From assembly GCA_016873775.1 (NCBI GenBank), contig VGWC01000006.1, forward strand, positions 1 through 59,202: a DNA stretch of 59,202 nucleotides, read 5' to 3'. The notes under the pieces were generated by a model. That model saw only the letters and a program-made list of their open reading frames with translations. It ran no database searches and was not told where the DNA came from. This stretch comes from Ignavibacteria bacterium (GTDB lineage Bacteria; Bacteroidota; Ignavibacteria; UBA10030; F1-140-MAGs086). Shown one piece after another: positions 9,380 through 17,854 of this stretch; within the stretch, counting starts at the first letter, position 1, and every line of letters starts with the position of its first letter. Both the position numbers and the translations under genes were made by a program.

Positions 9380-9414
9380 GAAAAAAAATGAAAAGCCAAT
9401 TTTTCAATTGGCTT
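9380..9414 (-). terminator. Rho-independent terminator after tRNA-Asn
   Basis: Read on the minus strand, the 9-bp stem AAGCCAATT/AATTGGCTT closes a 4-base loop (9393-9414). It is followed by a T-rich tract opposite the A-run at 9381-9388. It lies 5 bp beyond the tRNA 3' end. Confidence 0.8.
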
Positions 9415-9418
9415 GTTG

Positions 9419-9490
9419 CTCCACAGGCGGGACTCGAACCTGCAACCCTCCGGTTAACAGCCGGATGCTCTGCCATTGAGCTACTGTGGA
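9419..9490 (-). tRNA. tRNA-Asn(GTT)
   Basis: This 72-nt cloverleaf reads on the minus strand. The acceptor stem is TCCACAG/CTGTGGA, the D arm GCTC...GAGC, and the anticodon stem-loop TCCGG-CTGTTAA-CCGGA with anticodon GTT. The T arm contains TTCGAGT. The discriminator base is G and CCA is not encoded. Confidence 0.95.
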
Positions 9491-9911
9491 ATGATATATT
9501 GTAATTTTTTTTAAAAAAATTCGGGGAAAAGATACAAATTTTTCTTTTTTAATATAGAGATACAATAAATTATTTTTTTGGAAAAATTTCCAGCAGTGTT
9601 ATTTTTTCAGTAATGCTTCAGAAAAGTTGATAAAGGGAAAATAGAGAATAAAAAGAGAATTTTTTCACAGTCATCAATGGTCGTGCTGAAATGCAACAAC
9701 TCTTGTGAACCACGGCAAAATTTTTCAGTAAATCGTCAAGCAGTGGATGTTTCCCGCGTTTGCATAACGCACAACGCAGAGACATAAATTTTCAATCTAA
9801 CTTTCTTTTAATTTGTTCCATATTCTACTTTCATCTCCGCTCTAAGTTTTATAGCCATCCAAATTTTATGTGTTTCATCATTTAAGACAATATGTATAAT
9901 GAACTAGATTT
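9491..9911. other. Non-coding stretch between tRNA-Asn and pyruvate kinase
   Basis: This stretch of 421 bp has no open frame that I recognise. On the minus strand TATCTTTT at 9534-9527, followed by CCCCG, resembles the -7 box seen at other promoters here and probably drives the tRNA; no good TTTG -33 is found. The rest is AT-rich and I see nothing else in it. Confidence 0.5.
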
Positions 9912-11342
9912 CTATTCTAATTTTTCTATTTTAATGGTATCGGTATTTCTCGATTCAAAAAAAGGGATTCCGGAAACTTCAACGATAAAATCTCCGCGGT
10001 ATGCGAAGCCGTCTTCAACTAAAGATTTTCTTATGATGCGAAATCCTTCCTCTGCATGTTCTGGTGTACGTTCGAGAACAAATCCGTGAACACCCCAAAC
10101 GAGATTTAATTGTCTGAGCGTTTGTTCATTGTCGGTAATAGCAATGATACGTGCTTTCGGTCGGAATGAAGAAATTTTTCGCGCAATTTCTCCATCGTGC
10201 GTTAGAACAGCGATTCCACTTGCATTTACTTTTTTTGCAAGAACACACGCCGCTTTTCCGATTGCATCGTTAATGTCAGAATATTTTTCGTCCGAAGTTC
10301 TTATGTCTCGAACGGGAAGAATCTCTTCTGCTTTGCGCACTATTTTATCCATCATTGCTACTGTTTGTACGGGAAATTTTCCAATGGAAGTTTCTCCGCT
10401 CAACATTACAGCATCTGCGCCATCAAGTACTGCATTAGCAACGTCATTTGTCTCTGCACGTGTTGGGAAAGGATTTTCTGTCATCGTCTCCAACATTTGT
10501 GTTGCAACGATAAGTAATTTTTCTTTTGCCGCCGTTTGATATGCAATCATTTTTTGTAATACAGGAACTTGTTCCATCGGCATTTCAACTCCCAAATCTC
10601 CACGTGCAACCATTATTCCATCAGCAACGTCAATGATATTTCCAATTTCGTTAATCGCTTCCGGTTTTTCTATCTTTGCTATAATCGGAATGTTGAAACC
10701 GTTTTTCAGCATAAATTTTCTAAAATACTGAACATCGGATGCTCGCCGAACAAACGATAATGCCATATAATCTACACCATTATGCAATCCGAATAATGCA
10801 TCTTCTTCATCTTTTTCCGTTAATGATGGAGAACTGACGTTGACACCTGGCAAATTTATTCCTTTGTTGGGTTTTAAAATTCCTCCGACTATAGTTTCGC
10901 ACAACACTTCCGTTGGTTTCGTAGAGATTGCACGAAGTTCTAACTTTCCATCGTCTATCAAAATTTTGTCTCCCGGTTTCACATCTTCGGCAAAACGTTG
11001 ATACGTCGTTGACACGATTTCTTTTGTTCCGAGACGTTCGTTGATGGAAATAGTAATTGCATCTCCAGCACGTAATTCAATTTTTTCGGCAACAAGTTTT
11101 CCAATACGGATTTTTGGACCTTGCAAATCCTGAAGAATTGCAATTGACTCGCCAACATTTCGCGCAGCTGTTCGAACGGTTTGCAAGCGTATCAAATGGT
11201 CGTTATGATTTCCGTGCGAAAAGTTTAAACGCGCAACGTCCATTCCTGCGTTCATCATTTTTTCTAATGTTTCTACGGAACTGGAAGAAGGACCAAGGGT
11301 GCAAATTATTTTTGTTTTACTATACGAACGAAGAATATTCAT
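9912..11342 (-). CDS. pyk: Pyruvate kinase
   Basis: This 476-residue glycolytic enzyme converts phosphoenolpyruvate and ADP to pyruvate and ATP. Motifs seen are TKIICTLGPSS at the N-terminus, MDVARLNFSHGNH, the catalytic MALSFVRR and IIAKIEKPEAI, VARGDLGVEMP, and DAVMLSGETSIGKFP. The C-terminal regulatory domain (about residues 355-476) is present. The start codon overlaps the stop of the sirtuin gene by 4 bp, making it the last gene of a minus-strand operon. Confidence 0.97.
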   Translation of the reverse strand: MNILRSYSKTKIICTLGPSSSSVETLEKMMNAGMDVARLNFSHGNHNDHLIRLQTVRTAARNVGESIAILQDLQGPKIRIGKLVAEKIELRAGDAITISINERLGTKEIVSTTYQRFAEDVKPGDKILIDDGKLELRAISTKPTEVLCETIVGGILKPNKGINLPGVNVSSPSLTEKDEEDALFGLHNGVDYMALSFVRRASDVQYFRKFMLKNGFNIPIIAKIEKPEAINEIGNIIDVADGIMVARGDLGVEMPMEQVPVLQKMIAYQTAAKEKLLIVATQMLETMTENPFPTRAETNDVANAVLDGADAVMLSGETSIGKFPVQTVAMMDKIVRKAEEILPVRDIRTSDEKYSDINDAIGKAACVLAKKVNASGIAVLTHDGEIARKISSFRPKARIIAITDNEQTLRQLNLVWGVHGFVLERTPEHAEEGFRIIRKSLVEDGFAYRGDFIVEVSGIPFFESRNTDTIKIEKLE

Positions 11343-12103
11343 ACTTGTGTTTGGGATAATTGATGGATAAGTTCGGGAAATACTTCACCTGATTTCAACG
11401 AAAAATTTTCGTCCATTATGGATGTTAACGGTGTTTGTTCAATATTTATTTCTACGAGATATGCAGAAAATTGTTTTGCCAGTTCTATTAGTGACGCTGC
11501 TGGATATACAATTGAAGACGTGCCGACAGAAAAAAATACAGTGCATTTCTTCACTGCTGTAATTGCCAAATCCCATACTTGCGTTGAAAGATTTTCACCA
11601 AACCAAACGACATCGGGACGTATAAGTGCGTTACAGAGATTGCAGCGCGGGGTACAAAACTTTCTTGCTCTTTCAATACGTGAATATATTTCTTCGTTTG
11701 AAAAAAACGTTTTACACTGAATGCAATAGTTGCGTTCAATATTTCCGTGTAATTCCAATACGTGCGTACTTCCGGCGCGCTTGTGTAAATTATCAATGTT
11801 TTGTGTAATAACAACAACATTTTTTACATACGATTCCAGCTGAGCGATTGCATAATGTCCTGCATTTGGTTGAATTGATGACATTATCTTTTTTCTGTGC
11901 AGATACCATTCCCAAACTAATTCAGGATTTTTTAAGAACGAATCAAAGTTTGCGAGTTCTTCCGCTTTAAATTTTTTCCAAATGCCATCTTCTCCGCGAA
12001 ATGTGGGAACGCCGCTTTCTGACGATACACCGGCACCGGTAAAAACGACAACACATTCTGATTGCTTTAAGTGCAGTAATAATTGATGTGATAGTCGAAT
12101 CAT
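11339..12103 (-). CDS. Sir2-family NAD-dependent protein deacylase
   Basis: This sirtuin (254 residues) removes acyl groups from protein lysines using NAD. It has the NAD-binding GAGVSSESGVPTFRG, catalytic TQNIDNLHKRAGS and HGN. A four-cysteine zinc site is formed by CIQC and CTPRCNLC. FSVGTSSIVYPAA corresponds to the usual GTSSxVxPAA loop. Its ATG overlaps the stop of the acylase-like gene (ATGA) and its own stop overlaps pyk. The tight coupling with pyruvate kinase is unusual and may reflect metabolic control by deacylation (inference). Confidence 0.94.
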   Translation of the reverse strand: MIRLSHQLLLHLKQSECVVVFTGAGVSSESGVPTFRGEDGIWKKFKAEELANFDSFLKNPELVWEWYLHRKKIMSSIQPNAGHYAIAQLESYVKNVVVITQNIDNLHKRAGSTHVLELHGNIERNYCIQCKTFFSNEEIYSRIERARKFCTPRCNLCNALIRPDVVWFGENLSTQVWDLAITAVKKCTVFFSVGTSSIVYPAASLIELAKQFSAYLVEINIEQTPLTSIMDENFSLKSGEVFPELIHQLSQTQV

Positions 12104-14295
12104 TGAGGTAATAGTGTTACAGAATTATCACCGAGGTTTGATTTTTTTTGAACGTTAATTTTGTGATAGTCATTATTGAGCAAAAGCGGCATAAAATTTT
12201 TATAGTTTGCACTTAATGGATGCCCCGATTCACCTGCGAAAATCGTTACAAATATTTCCTGCGGAGAAGAAAAATCAATCATCAATTTTGCTGAAGTAAG
12301 TTGCGGTTCGAGATAGAAGTATTTCAAAAAAATCTGTTCTGTTCTTTTTTGTGAAATACGTGTAATCGTTGTCGGCTGAGTTAAAAAAAATGTTTTGAAT
12401 AATTCACTTCGTTCACCAAGAGGATGATAATAGGAAAGCGAATGAACATATTTCCATTGCCATAGTTTCATTTCTGTTCCATAATACTTCTCTAAATCGA
12501 ATATAGCGGCTCGATAACTTGTACGAAGTATTTCATCGCGAGTTTCTTTTTTTTCGGTATGAATGTTATCGAACCATTCTTCGTTATTATGAAGGAGAAT
12601 GTTATCCATCATTATTGACACAAGATATTCTTGCTGAATTAACGCTTGAAGCATTTCTTTTCCAATTTCATCTTCAAGCGTACATTCGAGAAGTTTATAA
12701 AAGAATGCGTTGAAAAGAGTTGGTGCAATTTCTTCCGACAGCGAACGATTATCCCAGTTGCGAAGGTGTTGCAACGACAATTGAATAGTTTCGGAGAGTT
12801 GAGTTTCATTTTCAAATGACGATAGAATCATCGGAATTATTTTATTCGCGCGAAGCGATATGATAGTATTCTGAATATCACGACAGGTAAAGAGATTGAA
12901 ATTATTGATGGTATCCAGTATTGACCGAAGTCGAATATATTCCCACGATGTATGTTCTTCCGTTAATATCGAATAAGGAGATTTGCTACTGTCGTTAGGT
13001 GATACCAAGATGGATTTTTCGTTCACCAATAATATTTTATTCTTGAAGTGATGTTTTTCGATGTTGTGTTGTACTTCATCAAGAGTTGTTGATGTATGCA
13101 GTGTAAAATAAAAATCAAGAGTAAACTGAATGCTATCTGCAAATTTTCTGAGAATAACAGGACGACGAGTAGATGATGTTTGTCTAACGTCGTCTCGCAA
13201 CACCGTATTGATAATTGTTCCCCATTGTGTTTCCTGAATTTTTATTGTTACAACATCGTTGCGTTTTTTTACTTTTATGTTCTCGTTGCGTAAAAAAAAC
13301 TGTGGATACGAGTTTTGAGAGTGTAAAAAATTTTTTGATGCTGAATAATTAGGATAACAAGTCCACGCAATCGAATTATTTTTCCCGGAAAAAATAATTG
13401 GAATACCGGGAATAGTAACACCAACGATACTGTTGTTTTCAAATGTCGTCTGCAGAATAAACCAGCGAAAGAGAATTGAAGTAGAAGTGTAATATGTTGT
13501 TGCTGTTAATGGTTTGGAACGCTTCGGAGGAAGTATAGCAAAGGAAGTGATTCGTTCATTTTGTTGCAGTTGAAATTTTTCGTTAAAAGCAAGAAACGTG
13601 GTGAAGAAAAAAGAAGGAAATGATGTCGAGTCTGTTTTTAAAACTGTATTTTCATTTTGAAAAGGAAAGAGAGGGAGAACTTTTTGATTGTCATTATATT
13701 GACAGATGCGAGAAATAAGTAATTCGTGCGCCAAAGAATTATTGTTGAGCAAATCAAATAACAGTAGGGTAAGAATACAATCCTTCGCACTCCACTTTTC
13801 ATGAGCATAATTAAGTATTGAAAATTCAAGAGGAAGCGAAGATGAATATGATGAGATAAACGAATTGATTCCTAATGAATAAGCATCAAGTAACTCGAGT
13901 GTATGCGGAGAACATTGCTGAACGAGCAAAGAACTCTTTTCTGTTAAGTTTAAAGTTCTGAACAAAATATCGAAATCGAGCATTTGTTCGCCGAAAAATT
14001 CTGAAAGTTTTCCTTGTGCAATGAGTCGTTGAATATCCATTTGCCACAATCGTTCCTCTGCGTGAATGTATCCCATTGCAAAATAAGCGTCGTGTTCGTT
14101 CGAGGCAATACTATGGGGAACGCCTAATTCATCGCGTTCAATATTGATAGCTGCAGAAATTCCACCGAATGTTTTTTTGTCGTGGTACTTTGGAAGAGAT
14201 TTTGTAAGGATATGAGAGAAGAAAAGAATTCCGCTTGCTACCAAAAAGAGTAATGCAAAAATGCTTCCAATTGTTACTGTCGTGGTTTTGTGCAA
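12100..14295 (-). CDS. Penicillin acylase family (Ntn-hydrolase) protein, divergent active site
   Basis: This 731-residue protein starts with TTG (no nearby ATG) and has an N-terminal membrane anchor or signal segment at about 8-30. The alpha-chain-like part shows the family pattern RDELGVPHSIASNEHDAYFAMGY-like text followed by ERLWQMDIQR and GKLSEFFGE. The beta-chain part has VTIPGIPIIFSGKNNSIAW, equal to the usual GLPGVxxGxNxxIAWG. The nucleophile region, normally G-S-N-x-W, reads ITSFAILPP around S251. Serine may be kept but the Gly and Asn neighbours are not. It may be a very divergent acylase or an inactive member. It is the first of three overlapping genes with the sirtuin and pyk. Confidence 0.8.
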   Translation of the reverse strand: MHKTTTVTIGSIFALLFLVASGILFFSHILTKSLPKYHDKKTFGGISAAINIERDELGVPHSIASNEHDAYFAMGYIHAEERLWQMDIQRLIAQGKLSEFFGEQMLDFDILFRTLNLTEKSSLLVQQCSPHTLELLDAYSLGINSFISSYSSSLPLEFSILNYAHEKWSAKDCILTLLLFDLLNNNSLAHELLISRICQYNDNQKVLPLFPFQNENTVLKTDSTSFPSFFFTTFLAFNEKFQLQQNERITSFAILPPKRSKPLTATTYYTSTSILFRWFILQTTFENNSIVGVTIPGIPIIFSGKNNSIAWTCYPNYSASKNFLHSQNSYPQFFLRNENIKVKKRNDVVTIKIQETQWGTIINTVLRDDVRQTSSTRRPVILRKFADSIQFTLDFYFTLHTSTTLDEVQHNIEKHHFKNKILLVNEKSILVSPNDSSKSPYSILTEEHTSWEYIRLRSILDTINNFNLFTCRDIQNTIISLRANKIIPMILSSFENETQLSETIQLSLQHLRNWDNRSLSEEIAPTLFNAFFYKLLECTLEDEIGKEMLQALIQQEYLVSIMMDNILLHNNEEWFDNIHTEKKETRDEILRTSYRAAIFDLEKYYGTEMKLWQWKYVHSLSYYHPLGERSELFKTFFLTQPTTITRISQKRTEQIFLKYFYLEPQLTSAKLMIDFSSPQEIFVTIFAGESGHPLSANYKNFMPLLLNNDYHKINVQKKSNLGDNSVTLLPQ

Positions 14296-14327
14296 GCAAA
14301 AATTAAAATAAGTATCGGAGAAAAGCT

Positions 14328-15809
14328 CTAATAGCGATACGTAATTGTTGCAAAAATTGTATGGGTAGTAATTTTTTCTTGAATGGTAAACCCTTTATCA
14401 GGTGCATTTGAAAATGAATCCCAAAAACCGTTTGCATACGCGATATCAACCGCAATCGCGTCTTGCAAAACATAGCCAGCGCCAACGGTGATATATTTTT
14501 TTGCAAAGGAATTTGGATCATTTTTGTATGCAGAAGGGAAAAACATCAATCCACTTCGGAGAGAAATAGGAAATTTCTGGAACTCATAATCTACTCCTAC
14601 TCTGTATGAAAGAGTTGTTCGAAATCGTTCTTTGATTTCCGTGTTGAGATATTCGAGTTGTGGGGGAACATCAGAAAAATTCATTTGTGTCCAGTCAGAA
14701 AATTCGGAAGATGCGCTTAATAATAAATTTTCGATATAGAGTGAACCTCCAACAGAAAGTTGAAAAGGAGAAGTAACGTCGAAACTTGTTTTATCGGGAG
14801 GCTCATTTCTCTCTGGTTCGTCGAAAAAAACACGGCTATCGCGTTCAACGGTTTGTGCTGTAAAATTACTTTCTCGTAGTATTCTAAACTCTTCTTCGAT
14901 AGAAAGAATTGTTGGTGTTTGAATTTTTATTCCAATAGTTGAGATGTTGTTAAAATTGTATAACAATCCAATTTGTGCGTCAAATCCTCCAATATCTTCT
15001 GAAATAGTTTCTTCGACATTGAGGTGCGTAAAATCAAATGGAGAAGCCTGATAAAGATTTTGTGCATCGTATTCTGAATAGTTTTGGATGTATTTATAAT
15101 CACCACGAATGATATTGAGCGTTCCGCCTAAAAATAATTGCGGTGCTGCTTCCACTGATACGGATAGAGTCCATCGGCTCATTCCTCCATCTTCAAAAAG
15201 CGAGCCTGATTGTTGGACATTATTTTTTATAGGACTATCAAAAAAATAAGTTGTATCATTTCCAATAATGCTTGTATTGATGTTTGCAAGGTACAACTGG
15301 TACGCAAGACTTTGATAGCCATCATTTTTTAGAGGGAATGTTAATCCGTCTTTTGCCCAATTTTGAATGATTGAACTCTTTGTATTGAATCCGGAAAATT
15401 TCAAACCAGTGGTGAAATTTTTTGTTTGTGAAAATCCAAGACCAACGACAAAACTTCCTTGATACGTTGGTAGGGGAAAAACAAAGCCAACGCTGTTCAC
15501 ATTGGTTGAGGAATTAGAAAATTCCTCTTGCGATGTTAGATATGTGCTTTTATCAGAAAAAATAAAATTCGAAAAGTTAAAAGATATTTCTGAATGTTGT
15601 AATAATCCAAGTCCTGCTGGGTTCCAGAATGATGCCGAAAAATCGTTTGCAACACCAACAAATGCATTTCCCATTCCCAAACTTCTTGCGCTTATTCCTT
15701 CTCCGGAAGAAGCAAGACGATACGCATCTTCAACAAATTGCGCGCGCGAAATATTAAATGCAATAAAAAAAAATAAGAAGAAAAGAATTGTTTGTTTTTT
15801 TTCAAACAT
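14328..15809 (-). CDS. Outer-membrane beta-barrel protein, FadL/OMPP1 (or PorV) type
   Basis: This 493-residue protein starts with a signal peptide (FEKKQTILFFLFFFIAF, cleavage near SRAQ). The mature N-terminus includes SLGMGNAFVGVANDFSASFWNPAGL, the hallmark of OMPP1/FadL/TodX hydrophobic-compound transporters and of the related T9SS barrel PorV. Many alternating hydrophobic strands follow and it ends in an aromatic residue (YRY), as outer-membrane barrels do. The ATG at 15809 is preferred over TTG at 15833. The two possible roles, lipid uptake and T9SS shuttle, cannot be separated by eye. Confidence 0.85.
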   Translation of the reverse strand: MFEKKQTILFFLFFFIAFNISRAQFVEDAYRLASSGEGISARSLGMGNAFVGVANDFSASFWNPAGLGLLQHSEISFNFSNFIFSDKSTYLTSQEEFSNSSTNVNSVGFVFPLPTYQGSFVVGLGFSQTKNFTTGLKFSGFNTKSSIIQNWAKDGLTFPLKNDGYQSLAYQLYLANINTSIIGNDTTYFFDSPIKNNVQQSGSLFEDGGMSRWTLSVSVEAAPQLFLGGTLNIIRGDYKYIQNYSEYDAQNLYQASPFDFTHLNVEETISEDIGGFDAQIGLLYNFNNISTIGIKIQTPTILSIEEEFRILRESNFTAQTVERDSRVFFDEPERNEPPDKTSFDVTSPFQLSVGGSLYIENLLLSASSEFSDWTQMNFSDVPPQLEYLNTEIKERFRTTLSYRVGVDYEFQKFPISLRSGLMFFPSAYKNDPNSFAKKYITVGAGYVLQDAIAVDIAYANGFWDSFSNAPDKGFTIQEKITTHTIFATITYRY

Positions 15810-15850
15810 AATTTTGGGTCGTCGAGAATACAAGAAAATATTTTTAGAAA

Positions 15851-16828
15851 CTATTCATCCTTTTTTCTGCTCGTATTACCCTTGTTTTGTTGTGGTGGAG
15901 GAGAAGCAGTTCGTTGTTGCGGCGTGTTTGATGGCTTATCGAAATTTCTTTGAGTACGTTCATCTCTTTTCACTGAAGGATTTTCATTTTGTCGCGGTTG
16001 AACATCATTGCGGGGAGATTGCGATTCAACATCTACTTTAGGTTGGTTTGCTTGATTGGGACGATAATCTCTTCCGGAACGTGGAGAACGTGCTCTGCTA
16101 TCGCGAGGACCTCTTCTTCCGGAATTATCGCGAACAGTTCGACCGCTTCGTGTATCTCTGTCGTTAGAATTTTTTTTGAATGAATTTCCGTCAATTCTCC
16201 CGCCGGTAATTACTCCAGAAGGTAAATCAACTGAACCGGGATGAGACTCTGAAGCTCTTTCATAAGAATTTCTGTCTTCTCTGCTAATTCCGTCCGCTCG
16301 CGTTCGTCCAAAATTTCGAACTGACTTAACTGTTTGAGTAGGACTATCGTACCAATATCCATAATAATATGGATAGTATGAATAGTGTCCCGGATAATAA
16401 TGCCAACTCCATGGATTGTACGTAGCATATCGTGTTCCGCACCATCCGTACGAATAGTAATAGGGTTGATAGTACCACGAATAATTCCAATCATCATACC
16501 ATGGATCGTTATAGGCAAACCAAAACGAACTTGAAGGCCAATAGTAACTATAAGAAAGTCTGGGATGAGGCCACCAATCATTGTTGCCAAAATAATAATT
16601 ATTAATTACTGGATAATTATCATTGTATTCATAGTCGTACGATGTATTATCCTCATTATTCTGGATTGCAGAATTGTCATTTATATCTTCGTTCGACTGC
16701 GAATTTTCAGAAAAATTTTTTTCACGATACGTCGGACGTTCGTTTTCCAATGCTAATTTTGTATAGCATCCACTGATGACGAAAGAAATGATAAAAAGAA
16801 AAGCAGAAGTTTTTATGAATGTACTCAT
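15851..16828 (-). CDS. Tyr/Trp-rich lipoprotein with Arg-rich tail, function unknown
   Basis: The signal peptide ends in a lipobox FVISGC, giving lipidation at C21. The mature protein (325 residues in total) has an acidic Asn/Asp/Glu stretch (about 35-75). A strikingly aromatic block follows (about 75-165), with runs such as YYQPYYYSYGW and YYPYYYGYWYD. A low-complexity basic tail is rich in Arg, Ser, Asn, Pro and Gln. I recognise no catalytic domain. Such composition suggests a surface or periplasmic scaffold, possibly phase-separating or nucleic-acid/polysaccharide binding (inference). It lies between two barrel genes. Confidence 0.8.
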   Translation of the reverse strand: MSTFIKTSAFLFIISFVISGCYTKLALENERPTYREKNFSENSQSNEDINDNSAIQNNEDNTSYDYEYNDNYPVINNYYFGNNDWWPHPRLSYSYYWPSSSFWFAYNDPWYDDWNYSWYYQPYYYSYGWCGTRYATYNPWSWHYYPGHYSYYPYYYGYWYDSPTQTVKSVRNFGRTRADGISREDRNSYERASESHPGSVDLPSGVITGGRIDGNSFKKNSNDRDTRSGRTVRDNSGRRGPRDSRARSPRSGRDYRPNQANQPKVDVESQSPRNDVQPRQNENPSVKRDERTQRNFDKPSNTPQQRTASPPPQQNKGNTSRKKDE

Positions 16829-16902
16829 AATAGTATTCCTTATTATTTTTTGAAGTTCGCTATGTATAACAAATATGATGTAGAAAAAGTTTAACGTTAG
16901 TT

Positions 16903-17694
16903 TTAAAAAATGTTTATATACTCAACAAAAATAGTTCGATTGCCTATACTAAAAACCTTATCTTCTCTATGGATTTCTTTTAAATTAATTCCCAAAGTAA
17001 TTCCTCTACCAAAATTCCATCGAAAGCCGGAATGCAATCTGCTTTTTTGTTCAATATCCAAAGGAGGTTTCGAATCATTGTTTCCAAAATCGTACTCAAC
17101 AATAAAAGATGCGTCTCTTCCTATTGTTTTTTCCGCGCCAATAAAAAAATTCAAGTCTTTGTCATTATCATTTGTTTCAAGCGTACGGTTTATTCCTGCA
17201 TGTAAACTGAGATATCCCATTATCTCGATATTTTTGCTTCCTGTTGCATAAAATCCTAACGACTTGACACGATAGCGATTCAACGAATCAATGAAAGTTT
17301 CTTTTCCTTGGGAATCAAAACCGAAACAAATTGCAGGGAAAGAGTTTTCTTCATCAAACAAACGGAATTTGAGATTCACTCCCGGCGATTTATTCCAAGC
17401 AACTTGATTTGAGCCGATGATATTCGTACCGCCGTACGAAATTCCAAAACTTAGTCGTTCCATCACTCCTGCATTCAAGTTGAAAAGCACACCGCCCGTT
17501 TGAAAAAAATCTATGCTCATACCAAAACTTCCGTGCTTCATCATTCCAGCGGTCGGTTTATCTATTAATGTGCGTGGTTCAATATCGCCTGTACTTCCTG
17601 CGGTGATTTGTGCTTGACTTTTTGAAAAAAGAAGCGACACGACGATGATGGAAAAAAATATTTTTTTAAAATCGTAGAACTCTATGTTTCGCAT
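16903..17694 (-). CDS. Probable outer-membrane beta-barrel protein
   Basis: From the ATG at 17694 the protein is 263 residues, with a signal peptide (FFSIIVVSLLF, cleavage near SQAQ). The open frame extends 37 codons further upstream, but only the shorter form places the signal sequence at the N-terminus. The mature part has repeated alternating strands (GSFGMSIDFFQTGG, ERLSFGISYGGTN, ASFIVEYDFGNN, GITLGINLKEIH) and ends FVEYINIF with a terminal Phe, as expected of a small barrel. The family is not identified. Confidence 0.75.
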   Translation of the reverse strand: MRNIEFYDFKKIFFSIIVVSLLFSKSQAQITAGSTGDIEPRTLIDKPTAGMMKHGSFGMSIDFFQTGGVLFNLNAGVMERLSFGISYGGTNIIGSNQVAWNKSPGVNLKFRLFDEENSFPAICFGFDSQGKETFIDSLNRYRVKSLGFYATGSKNIEIMGYLSLHAGINRTLETNDNDKDLNFFIGAEKTIGRDASFIVEYDFGNNDSKPPLDIEQKSRLHSGFRWNFGRGITLGINLKEIHREDKVFSIGNRTIFVEYINIF

Positions 17695-17815
17695 ACGTGT
17701 TATAAGACGTGAAAAATATACCGATAACTCAAATGAAAACAAAGCATTCATCAAAAACAAATAATTTAAAAATATCAATAGAATAATACTCATCAGAAAT
17801 TGCACTGTTTGTAAT

Positions 17816-17847
17816 TTTGGAATTCACTTTATCTCTCTGTATCTTTT
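17816..17847 (+). promoter_or_regulatory. Predicted promoter of the PorW-like gene
   Basis: TTTG at 17816-17819 is followed after 20 bases by TATCTTTT (17840-17847) and then CCCGC. It sits about 8 bp from the start codon, so the transcript would be nearly leaderless. The box plus CCCGC matches the pattern before efp and rho. Confidence 0.5.
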
Positions 17848-17854
17848 CCCGCAA

